Shown one piece after another: positions 6,196 through 12,055 of a stretch of 12,055 nucleotides of DNA (position 1 is the stretch's first letter; every line of letters starts with the position of its first letter). A program made the translations under genes and the position numbers. Origin of the DNA: Desulfobulbaceae bacterium UBA5628 (GTDB lineage Bacteria > Desulfobacterota > Desulfobulbia > Desulfobulbales > Desulfurivibrionaceae); the NCBI GenBank assembly GCA_002421565.1, contig DIKC01000096.1, positions 383 to 12,437 of the forward strand, read 5' to 3'. A model generated the notes under the pieces. That model ran no database searches and had not been told where the DNA came from. It worked only from the letters and a program-made list of their open reading frames with translations.

Positions 6196-7590
6196 TCACC
6201 CGCCGCTATCTGCGTCGGCATCAATGGTGCGGCGCAGATAGGGCGGCAGAATATTATAGGCGTCCAAGGGACAGACCAAGGGACGATAACGGTCAATGGT
6301 CAGGGTGGGCGGGGCGTTTCCTCCCCGGCCCATGACGATCATCTCCGGCTGCCGGGTCAGGGACTCGCCCTTGGGATCGGTAACCGGCAGCAGCACCGGG
6401 CCGCTGCTGTCCAGGACATAGGCCAGCTGCCCGTTACTGAGGGTGACCACACTGCCGGCCGGATAGATCCCCACCGACTTGATAAAAGCGTGGAGGGCAT
6501 ACTGGAGCAACGGATCCTTGCGGGCGTAATGATAAAAGATATCGGTCACCACCCCCACCGGATTCAAGGCCTCCTTGTAGCAGCGGCGGGAGGTCATCGC
6601 GTCGTAGATATCGGCCAGCTTGCACACCTTGGCATAGGCCGGCACCAGCCGGTGATCCTGGTTGGGATAGCAGCGCTCCTCTCCGTCATAAAGGGCGGCG
6701 TGGTGGTAGAGACAGTCATCCACGATATAGGGGTCGGTCAGCCGATTCTTTTGCAGGATCTGGCGCGCCTTGTCGGTGACATGGGTCTTGACCTCCTCAA
6801 ACTCCTCCGGGGTCAGTTTGTCCGGCTTGTTGAGCACCTTAGGATTGATCAGCACCTTGCCCAGGTCGTGCATGAAATAACCGATTGAAATATCGAGCAA
6901 TTCAGACGGGGTAAAATAAAGGAAGGAATGGTCGTCGCGAGGCACCGCCCCCGAGGTGCCGGCGGTGTGGTCGTTCAGAAAGACATTGACCGCGGCGCTG
7001 AAGCTGGCGTTAAACTTCTGCATCACCACCGTGCCGATGGTGCAGACATTGACCGAATGATTGTAAAGGTAATCATCGTAGGAGAAAATCTCCCTGGTCA
7101 GATAGGCAAAGGCGTTTTCGTTCTTGCTGACAAAATCGAACAGTTCGCCGACCGTGGCGGCGATCGGCTCCAGATCGAACTCGCCGCCGGTCTGCTTGAT
7201 CGCGGTCAGGGTCTGCTTGATGGTGGCCTTGGCCTTTTCATATTTGACCGCCGCCGCCTTTTTTATTTCGACGATTTCGCTGATTTTCCGCTCGATACTC
7301 GACGGCACCGCCACTTTTACCGGCGCTTCGTTGCCCTCATCAGCAGCCAGGACGATCCGGCGGCCCGTCTTGTCCCAAATTCCGCCCTCCTCCTGTTCGA
7401 CGATCGGCACCAGTTTCGCCCCCTGGGCCTTGGCCTTGCGGAGGATGTCGGGATCAGCCACCAGCACGCTTTTTTCCAGTAGCAGCACCCCTTCCTTGTT
7501 ATGGACATCCACCCCGGTGCGCACCCTGCCGCCGTTTTCGACCACGGCGATCAGACGATCGATGGAGCAATGGGCGGCAGCTACCGGCAT
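6196..7590 (-). CDS. Divergent HD-GYP domain protein (putative c-di-GMP phosphodiesterase or sensor)
   Basis: A 464-residue cytosolic protein. Residues about 10-65 form a beta-rich domain (TGVDVHNKEGVLLLEKS) common at the N-terminus of HD-GYP proteins. A helical linker (100-165) follows, then the HD-GYP domain: His178 in NHSVNV, the HD pair 241-242 in YFMHDLGK, His270, His296-His297 in YHHAALYDG, and KLADIYDAMTSRRCYKEAL (324-342). The tail VGIYPAGSVVTLSNGQLAYV is typical. HD-GYP enzymes hydrolyse cyclic di-GMP. Most metal ligands are kept, but the signature GYP triad is CYP (307-309) inside DGEERCYP. About 30 extra residues (roughly 200-227) are inserted between His178 and the HD pair, so activity is uncertain. 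The ATG at 7590 has AAGGAGG ten bases before it. It lies 21 bases downstream of a TusA gene and is probably cotranscribed with it. Confidence 0.87.
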   Translation of the reverse strand: MPVAAAHCSIDRLIAVVENGGRVRTGVDVHNKEGVLLLEKSVLVADPDILRKAKAQGAKLVPIVEQEEGGIWDKTGRRIVLAADEGNEAPVKVAVPSSIERKISEIVEIKKAAAVKYEKAKATIKQTLTAIKQTGGEFDLEPIAATVGELFDFVSKNENAFAYLTREIFSYDDYLYNHSVNVCTIGTVVMQKFNASFSAAVNVFLNDHTAGTSGAVPRDDHSFLYFTPSELLDISIGYFMHDLGKVLINPKVLNKPDKLTPEEFEEVKTHVTDKARQILQKNRLTDPYIVDDCLYHHAALYDGEERCYPNQDHRLVPAYAKVCKLADIYDAMTSRRCYKEALNPVGVVTDIFYHYARKDPLLQYALHAFIKSVGIYPAGSVVTLSNGQLAYVLDSSGPVLLPVTDPKGESLTRQPEMIVMGRGGNAPPTLTIDRYRPLVCPLDAYNILPPYLRRTIDADADSGG

Positions 7591-7611
7591 GGCCGAAAAG
7601 CCTCCTTGGCT

Positions 7612-7872
7612 TTACTTCTTTTGCAGAAAAAAACGAAAAAAATCCGCCTCGGCCCGTTCTCCCAGAAACTCATGGCCGGCCCGGGCGGCCCAGCCGGGGA
7701 TATCTCCCCGGCTTCCGGGATCAGTGCCCAGCACTTCCAGGATATCGCCACTGTTGAGCCGATCCATCTCTTTTTTGATCCGCAGCAGCGGCATGGGACA
7801 AACCAGCCCCTTGGCGTCCAGAGTGCGGGTAGGCTTGAGGTTGTCGGGGGCGCTTTTAAAATTATCGCTCAT
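7612..7872 (-). CDS. TusA-family sulfur carrier protein
   Basis: An 86-residue TusA/SirA/YeeD-family protein. After a short N-terminal extension the family core is plain: LDAKGLVCPMPLLRIKKEM with Cys25 in the CPxP motif, then LNSGDILEVLGTDPGSRGDIPGWAARAGHEFL. The cysteine carries a persulfide and passes sulfur between rhodaneses, cysteine desulfurases and acceptors such as DsrE-type proteins, tRNA thiolation or molybdenum-cofactor enzymes. The ATG at 7872 is supported by AAAGGAG six bases upstream. It is the middle gene of a three-gene minus-strand operon, 49 bases after an unrecognised cysteine-containing protein and 21 bases before an HD-GYP protein. The C-terminus ends FRFFLQKK, a usual length for the family. 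Which sulfur pathway it serves is not shown; a periplasmic rhodanese and a sulfur transporter lie further along. Confidence 0.93.
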   Translation of the reverse strand: MSDNFKSAPDNLKPTRTLDAKGLVCPMPLLRIKKEMDRLNSGDILEVLGTDPGSRGDIPGWAARAGHEFLGERAEADFFRFFLQKK

Positions 7873-7921
7873 GGTGTACTCCTTTGGAAAATATCCGCAA
7901 CGCCGGCCGCAATCCTGACGT

Positions 7922-8254
7922 TCAGGCCCGAATCCGCTCCTCGGCCAGCATGGTATCGAGAAAATTAAGGAGAAATTCGCGCTGGGCCGGCTCGGTATAG
8001 GCGATGCAGGAACAGTGGAGAGTGCAACTACTGCGCACCAGCAGTTCCAGGATCATCTTTTCCTCGGCCAGCTCGATGCTGAGAAAAAAGGGGGCGCATT
8101 GCTCATGACCCTGCTGGGCCACACCCCACAACTCCGGCGGCAGTTCCAGCCAGAACAGGCCTTCCATCGGGCCGGGCCGCACCGTCCGCTTGAGATAACT
8201 TTCCAGATTCTGCCGTTCTTCCCGGCTGAGTTGATCCACCATCAGTTGCCGCAT
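7922..8254 (-). CDS. Unrecognised 110-residue protein with a cysteine cluster
   Basis: I do not recognise this family. The protein has a polar helical start, a central segment WLELPPELWGVAQQGHEQCAPFFLSIEL, and a cluster CTLHCSC with Cys77, Cys81 and Cys83; another cysteine, Cys53, lies in HEQC. There is no signal peptide or membrane segment, so it is probably cytosolic. The closely spaced cysteines and histidines could bind a metal or take part in thiol or persulfide chemistry; this is inference. The ATG at 8254 is supported by AAGGGAG six bases before it, and codon use matches the neighbours, so it is very likely a real gene. It is the first gene of the operon with TusA and the HD-GYP protein, which suggests a job connected to sulfur carrier function. 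Confidence 0.8.
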   Translation of the reverse strand: MRQLMVDQLSREERQNLESYLKRTVRPGPMEGLFWLELPPELWGVAQQGHEQCAPFFLSIELAEEKMILELLVRSSCTLHCSCIAYTEPAQREFLLNFLDTMLAEERIRA

Positions 8255-8337
8255 CCGTTTCTCCCTTGGCGATATTTTTTCATCCCGCTTCTTTTCTTAA
8301 CCTATTCCGCACCCCCACGGCAACGACCAATCAAAAA

Positions 8338-8367
8338 TTGACAGCCGCGCCAGCCTGCGGGTATGTT
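8338..8367 (+). promoter_or_regulatory. Sigma70-type promoter for the HIT-family gene
   Basis: TTGACA (8338-8343), an 18-base spacer and TATGTT (8362-8367) predict a start near 8374 and a short leader ending in CGGAGG (8395-8400), six bases before the ATG. It probably also serves mobB and mobA-moeA downstream, as no terminator is evident between them. Confidence 0.6.
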
Positions 8368-8406
8368 CCATAAAGTCTCAATCAACCATGACCACGGAGG
8401 TTTGCC

Positions 8407-8748
8407 ATGTCCGCCGCTTGCCTGTTCTGTAAAATCGTCAAGGGAGAGATTCCGGCCAAAAAGCTCTATGAAGACGAACAACTGCTCGCCTTCTGGGACA
8501 TCTCCCCCCAGGCCCCCAAGCATTTTCTGATCATCCCCAAAAAGCACATCTCCGGCCCGGACGGAGTGGCGGCCGCCGACGAACAATTGATCGGGGCCCT
8601 GATCCGCAAAGGCGGCGAACTGGCGGCGGCCGAAGGCATCCCCTCCTTCCGGCTGGTGATGAACAACGGCGCCCAAGCCGGCCAGACCGTTTTCCACCTG
8701 CACATGCACGTCCTGGGCGGTCGCGCCCTGGGCTGGCCGCCGGGCTGA
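8407..8748 (+). CDS. HIT-family (HinT-like) nucleotide hydrolase/transferase
   Basis: A 113-residue histidine-triad protein. It has the N-terminal CLFCKIVKGEIPAKKLYEDEQLLAFWDI typical of HinT-type proteins, the segment KHFLIIPKKHI, the Asn-Gly turn MNNGAQAGQTV, and the histidine triad HLHMH (97-101) followed by VLGGRALGWPPG. The second residue pair of cysteines, Cys5 and Cys8, matches members with a zinc-binding N-terminal motif, though the full zinc site is not evident. HinT proteins hydrolyse purine nucleoside phosphoramidates and adenylated amines in the cytosol. Family length is normal. The start is fixed by GGAGG six bases upstream and the promoter at 8338-8367. The gene is followed after 60 bases by mobB; a functional link to molybdenum cofactor is not apparent. 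Specific substrate is unknown. Confidence 0.93.
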   Translation: MSAACLFCKIVKGEIPAKKLYEDEQLLAFWDISPQAPKHFLIIPKKHISGPDGVAAADEQLIGALIRKGGELAAAEGIPSFRLVMNNGAQAGQTVFHLHMHVLGGRALGWPPG

Positions 8749-8808
8749 GCAGCGGCAACGACCGCCGCGGAGCAATCCGACCAGAACAATCATTAACCCG
8801 GAAAAACC

Positions 8809-9489
8809 ATGATCCCTCCCGTTGTTTCCCTAGTAGGCCGTCCCGACTGCGGCAAGACCACCTTGCTGGAAAAACTGATCCCGGAACTCAGCGGCCGCGG
8901 CTACCGGATCGGCACGGTCAAACACCATGTCCATGAATTCGACATGGACAAGCCGGGCAAGGACACCTGGCGCCACAAGAAGGCCGGCGCCCATACCGTG
9001 GTTCTTTCCTCGCCCAGCGGGATCGGGATCATCCGCGACACCGACCACGACTGCGGCCTGGACGAACTGGCGGCCCGCTATTTCGGCGAGGTCGATCTCC
9101 TGATCGCCGAAGGCTACAAGCAGGCCCAGTTCCCCAAGATTGAGGTGTTCCGGCGGGAGGCCCAGCCGGAACCCCTGGCCGAGCGCGATCATACCTGGAT
9201 CGGCTTTGTCGGCGACCCGGCCGAGGCCCGCGGCCTGCCCTGCTTTGCCGCCGATCAGGTGGCGGCGATCGCCGATTTTCTGATCGATCGCTTTCTCTTC
9301 GCCCCTCCAACCGGGCCGGAGATCAGCCTGACGGTCAACGGCCAGCCGGTGCCGCTCAACCGCTTTGTCGCCGATTTTCTCCGCCAGAGCGTGATGGGGA
9401 TGGTAAGCAGCCTGCGAGGCTGCGCCAAAACCCGGCAACTGACCATCACCATCGACAACCCCGGCCCCGACCCCAGCGATGAAGCATAA
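8809..9489 (+). CDS. mobB: MobB, molybdopterin-guanine dinucleotide biosynthesis GTPase adapter
   Basis: A 226-residue protein with a Walker A loop GRPDCGKTT (10-18), TVKHH, FDMDKPGKDTWRHKKAGAH and EGYK (101-104), all diagnostic of MobB. MobB binds GTP and assists MobA in attaching GMP to molybdopterin, giving the guanine dinucleotide cofactor used by DMSO-reductase-family enzymes. Beyond about residue 170 there is an extra domain, beginning ISLTVNGQPVPLNRFVADFLRQ and ending LTITIDN, that E. coli MobB lacks and that contains Cys205. The start is the ATG at 8809; only a weak GGA precedes it. The end overlaps the next gene by 11 bases (ATG of mobA-moeA inside the last codons), so the two are translationally coupled and probably act together. 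Confidence 0.93.
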   Translation: MIPPVVSLVGRPDCGKTTLLEKLIPELSGRGYRIGTVKHHVHEFDMDKPGKDTWRHKKAGAHTVVLSSPSGIGIIRDTDHDCGLDELAARYFGEVDLLIAEGYKQAQFPKIEVFRREAQPEPLAERDHTWIGFVGDPAEARGLPCFAADQVAAIADFLIDRFLFAPPTGPEISLTVNGQPVPLNRFVADFLRQSVMGMVSSLRGCAKTRQLTITIDNPGPDPSDEA

Positions 9490-11323
9490 ACCCCACCCGG
9501 CCATTGCCGGGATCATTTTAGCCGGGGGCCAGAGCCGCCGCTTCGGCAGCAACAAGGCCCTGGCCCTCTATCAAGGCCGGCCCCTGATCGCCCATGCCGC
9601 CGCGGTGCTGGCAAAACTCTTCCCGGAACTCCTGCTGGTCACCAACACCCCGGAAACCTACGAATTTATCGGCTGGCCGATGACCGGCGACCGCATCCAG
9701 GGGGCCGGCCCCCTGGCCGGAATTCACGCCGCCCTGAGTACCATCAAGGCGGAACGGGCCTTTATCCTGGCCTGCGACATGCCGCTGGTCAATAAGGCCG
9801 CCATTGCCCGCCTCTGCGCGATCGAGGGCGACTGGGACGTAATCCTGCCCTGCCCGGCCAGCGGCCGGGAGCCGCTGCATGCGATTTATCACCGCCGCCT
9901 GGGGCCGAAAATCGAAACCGCCCTCGCCGCCGGCACCCGTAAACTGGGCGAATTCCTGGCCGGGGTGCGGGTGCGGGAAGTCGGCGAGGCGGAATTGCTG
10001 GCCGCGACCCCGGATCTGGAAAGCTTCCGCAACATCAACTATCAGCACGATCTTGCGGCCCTGGGCCAAAGAGATTCCCACGCCGCAAGCGGGAAAGCGG
10101 GCCGTTCTCCCGCTCCGGCGGCAGCGGCCGCCCCGCTGTTCAATCTGCGCCAGGCCCAGCAGGTCATTCTGACCCAAATCCGGCCGACCCCGGCCGAACT
10201 GCTACCCTTGAATGAAACCCTGGGCCGGGTGCCTACCGCCCCGGTGCGGGCCAGACTGGCGGTGCCTTCTTTTTGCCAGTCCTGCCGGGACGGCTATGCC
10301 CTGCGGGCCGACGACATCGCCGACAGCGGCGGGCAGGCGCGCCGTTTTTCGATCCAGGGGGAAATCGCGGCCGGCCTTCCCGCCCCTCGGCGGCTGACCC
10401 CTGGCCGCGCCTTTCGGATCATGACCGGCGGCATGATTCCGGCCGGGGCCGACATGGTCATCCCCTTCGAGGAAATCGAGGAAGAGGAAGAGAGCATCCT
10501 GGTGGCCCGACCGGGCCGCAAGGGCAGTCATATCCGGCCGGTGGGGGCCGATCTTCGCCGTAATCAGGTGATCGCGGAAGCAGGCCGCCTGATCGCCCCG
10601 GACCATTTGCCCTTGCTCGCCACCGCCGGGGTGGCGGCGGTGGCGGTCCACGCCCGGCCCCGGATCGGACTGCTCTGCACCGGTAGCGAACTGCTGGACG
10701 AACATCCCGGCGAGCCGGCCGCCGGCAAGCTGATCAGCGGCAACCGGGCCTTGCTGGACGGACTGATCCGCCAAGGCGGCGGAGAACCGGTTGATCTGGG
10801 CACGGTGGCCGACGACCAGCAACAAATCGCCGCGATCATCGCTAAACAACGAACCGCCAATCTTACCGCGATCATCTCCACCGGCGGCATGGGGCCGGGC
10901 AAGTACGACCTGGTGGCCCGCACCTTGGAGCAGCTTGGGGCCAAAATCCTCTATCACGCCCTGGCGGTAAGGCCGGGCAAGGCCACCCTCGCCGCCACCC
11001 TCGGCGACACCTTCTTTTTCGGCCTGCCCGGGCCGCCGCCCGCGGTCCACATGCTTTTTTACGCCCTGATCCTGCCGGCCCTCCGCCGCGCTCAAGGTTT
11101 ACGTCACCCCCGTTTGCCGGCCGCCAAGGCGGTGTTGGAACATCGCCTCATTGTCCGCCAACGGGGAGTACAGCACATTAAAGGCGGGGTCATTGCCTGG
11201 CCGAACGGACGGCTGACGGTACGCGCCCCCCGCCCCCGGGAGGCTATCAACGCCATCATCCTGATGCCGGCCCACCGCAAAACCATCCCGGCCGGGGGCA
11301 CGGTCGCCGTCCACCTGCTGTAA
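9479..11323 (+). CDS. MobA-MoeA fusion protein for molybdenum cofactor maturation
   Basis: A 614-residue fusion. Residues about 8-195 are MobA: LAGGQSRRFGSNKAL (nucleotide-binding loop), GPLAGIHAAL and ACDMPLV with Asp100, used to transfer GMP from GTP to the cofactor. A low-complexity Ala/Ser/Pro linker (about 198-219) leads into MoeA (220-614), which inserts molybdate into adenylylated molybdopterin. The MoeA part shows DGYAL (271-275), RIMTGGMIPAGADMVIPFEE, GTVADD, STGGMGPGKYD (467-477), VRPGKATLA and FGLPGPPPAVH. Several usual MoeA motifs are altered: MDGYA is RDGYA, SGGVSxGxYD is TGGMGPGKYD, and PGNP is PGPP. This may be a variant or impaired MoeA. It starts inside the end of mobB without its own clear Shine-Dalgarno. 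Activity of the MoeA half is uncertain. Confidence 0.9.
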   Translation: MKHKPHPAIAGIILAGGQSRRFGSNKALALYQGRPLIAHAAAVLAKLFPELLLVTNTPETYEFIGWPMTGDRIQGAGPLAGIHAALSTIKAERAFILACDMPLVNKAAIARLCAIEGDWDVILPCPASGREPLHAIYHRRLGPKIETALAAGTRKLGEFLAGVRVREVGEAELLAATPDLESFRNINYQHDLAALGQRDSHAASGKAGRSPAPAAAAAPLFNLRQAQQVILTQIRPTPAELLPLNETLGRVPTAPVRARLAVPSFCQSCRDGYALRADDIADSGGQARRFSIQGEIAAGLPAPRRLTPGRAFRIMTGGMIPAGADMVIPFEEIEEEEESILVARPGRKGSHIRPVGADLRRNQVIAEAGRLIAPDHLPLLATAGVAAVAVHARPRIGLLCTGSELLDEHPGEPAAGKLISGNRALLDGLIRQGGGEPVDLGTVADDQQQIAAIIAKQRTANLTAIISTGGMGPGKYDLVARTLEQLGAKILYHALAVRPGKATLAATLGDTFFFGLPGPPPAVHMLFYALILPALRRAQGLRHPRLPAAKAVLEHRLIVRQRGVQHIKGGVIAWPNGRLTVRAPRPREAINAIILMPAHRKTIPAGGTVAVHLL

Positions 11324-11337
11324 CCCTTCGTGCCTAG

Positions 11338-11366
11338 TTGCTTTCTCGGCGGAGGCGTGCTACATA
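11338..11366 (+). promoter_or_regulatory. Possible weak promoter for serS
   Basis: TTGCTT (11338-11343) and TACATA (11361-11366) are separated by 17 bases in the 91-base gap before serS. Both hexamers are only partial matches, so this is tentative; serS could also be read through from the mob genes. No attenuator or T-box leader is seen in this gap. Confidence 0.3.
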
Positions 11367-11414
11367 TCAGGCCGTTTAACCTTTTAACTTCATCAACGAC
11401 CCAAGGACATCACC

Positions 11415-12055
11415 ATGCTTGAGCTTCGTTTCATCCGGGAAAACCTGGCCCTGGTTCGGGAAAAAACCGCACAGCGGGGGATTGACCCCGCCCTCTTCGA
11501 CACCTTTACCGGCCTTGACCAGCAACGCCGCGATCTGCTGGTGGAGGTGGAGGGGTTACGCAACCGGCGCAAAACCGAATCCCAGGAAATCGGGGCCTTG
11601 AAGCAAGCGGGGAAAAACGCCGAGGCCGAGGCCCGGATGGAGGAAACTCGCCGGATGGGGGAACGGATCAAGGAGCTGGAAAGCGGCCTGGCGACCATCG
11701 ACGAGCAACTGAACGAGATCGTGATGAGCGTGCCCAACCTCTGCCACGAGTCGGTGCCGCTGGGCAACAGCGAGGCCGACAACCGGGAAAGCAAGCGCTG
11801 GGGCGCCCCGCCCGCCTTTGCCTTTACCCCCAAGGCGCACTGGGAACTGGGCGAGGCCGACGGAACCATCGATTTTCAGCGGGCCGCCAAGCTCTCCGGG
11901 GCGCGCTTCGCGGTGCTCAAGGGCTTTGCCGCTCGCCTGGAACGGGCCCTGATCAATTTCATGCTCGATCTCCACACCGAAAAACACGGCTACACCGAGG
12001 TGCTGCCGCCCTTTCTGGTCAACAGCCCGACCATGACCGCCACCGGCCAGTTGCC
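11415..12055 (+). CDS. serS: Seryl-tRNA synthetase, N-terminal part, cut by the right edge
   Basis: The first 213 codons of seryl-tRNA synthetase, which charges tRNA-Ser and tRNA-Sec with serine in the cytosol. The start MLELRFIRENLALVREKTAQRG is typical. It is followed by the long antiparallel coiled-coil arm (about residues 30-105, rich in Arg, Glu, Leu and Lys) that grips the tRNA's long variable arm. Next are the conserved NLCHESVPLGNSEADNR segment and the beginning of the class II catalytic core (FAVLKGFAARLERALINFMLDLH, then TEVLPPFLVNS). The frame is open to the window end, with class II motifs 2 and 3 beyond it. An AAGGA sits seven bases before the ATG. About half the usual length of roughly 425 residues is present. 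Nothing unusual is visible. Confidence 0.97.
   Translation, partial: MLELRFIRENLALVREKTAQRGIDPALFDTFTGLDQQRRDLLVEVEGLRNRRKTESQEIGALKQAGKNAEAEARMEETRRMGERIKELESGLATIDEQLNEIVMSVPNLCHESVPLGNSEADNRESKRWGAPPAFAFTPKAHWELGEADGTIDFQRAAKLSGARFAVLKGFAARLERALINFMLDLHTEKHGYTEVLPPFLVNSPTMTATGQL

Noticed and set aside
8318..8763. 11-base direct repeat CGGCAACGACC flanking the HIT gene (8318-8328 and 8753-8763)
   Set aside because: Exact 11-mers are expected to recur by chance in a window of this size, there are no further features of a mobile element, and the HIT gene looks native.
10202..11095. Minus-strand open frame of about 297 codons inside mobA-moeA
   Set aside because: It is antisense to a well-recognised MoeA domain with no family resemblance of its own; GC-rich codon use keeps such frames open.

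Overview
The window is a GC-rich bacterial chromosomal segment (about 60% GC by eye). It reads like a sulfur-metabolising Desulfobacterota genome, perhaps Desulfobulbales/Desulfurivibrionaceae. That placement is an inference from gene content: a YeeE/YedE sulfur transporter, TusA-type sulfur carrier, periplasmic rhodanese, molybdopterin-nucleotide genes and an HD-GYP protein. No rRNA, tRNA, CRISPR array, insertion sequence or phage gene was seen, and no gene-free stretch exceeds 300 bases. The longest, 1539-1775, holds a promoter, a palindrome and a hairpin-bearing leader.

Left part, 1-3506, all on the minus strand. A glycosyltransferase-39-like membrane protein (1776-3506) is followed by a possible terminator. 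Next comes a sigma70-type promoter with an unusually long leader driving a YeeE/YedE transporter (96-1538). At the left edge are the first eight codons of another minus-strand gene, whose position suggests a TusA/YeeD-type partner. A small plus-strand heavy-metal-associated (HMA) protein with a near-consensus promoter (3613-3846) diverges from the glycosyltransferase and ends next to a (CCTG)6 microsatellite.

Middle part, 3890-8254, minus strand. One unit, starting from a promoter at 6089-6117, encodes a secreted rhodanese and directly after it an FAD-dependent oxidoreductase. A second unit encodes an unrecognised 110-residue cysteine-containing protein, a TusA-family protein and a divergent HD-GYP protein. 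The organisation suggests a link between sulfane-sulfur handling and signalling or redox chemistry; this is inference.

Right part, 8407-12055, plus strand. A HIT-family hydrolase with its own promoter is followed by mobB and by a mobA-moeA fusion gene that overlaps mobB. The fusion joins two steps of molybdenum-cofactor maturation in one chain. The 5' portion of serS (seryl-tRNA synthetase) runs off the right edge. Four exact TTGACA -35 hexamers, each with a -10-like element 17-18 bp away, precede yeeE, the HMA gene, the rhodanese gene and the HIT gene.

Most striking: the TusA/HD-GYP/Cys-protein operon, the MobA-MoeA fusion with altered MoeA motifs, the structured yeeE leader, and the microsatellite that appears to have supplied the last codons of the FAD enzyme.
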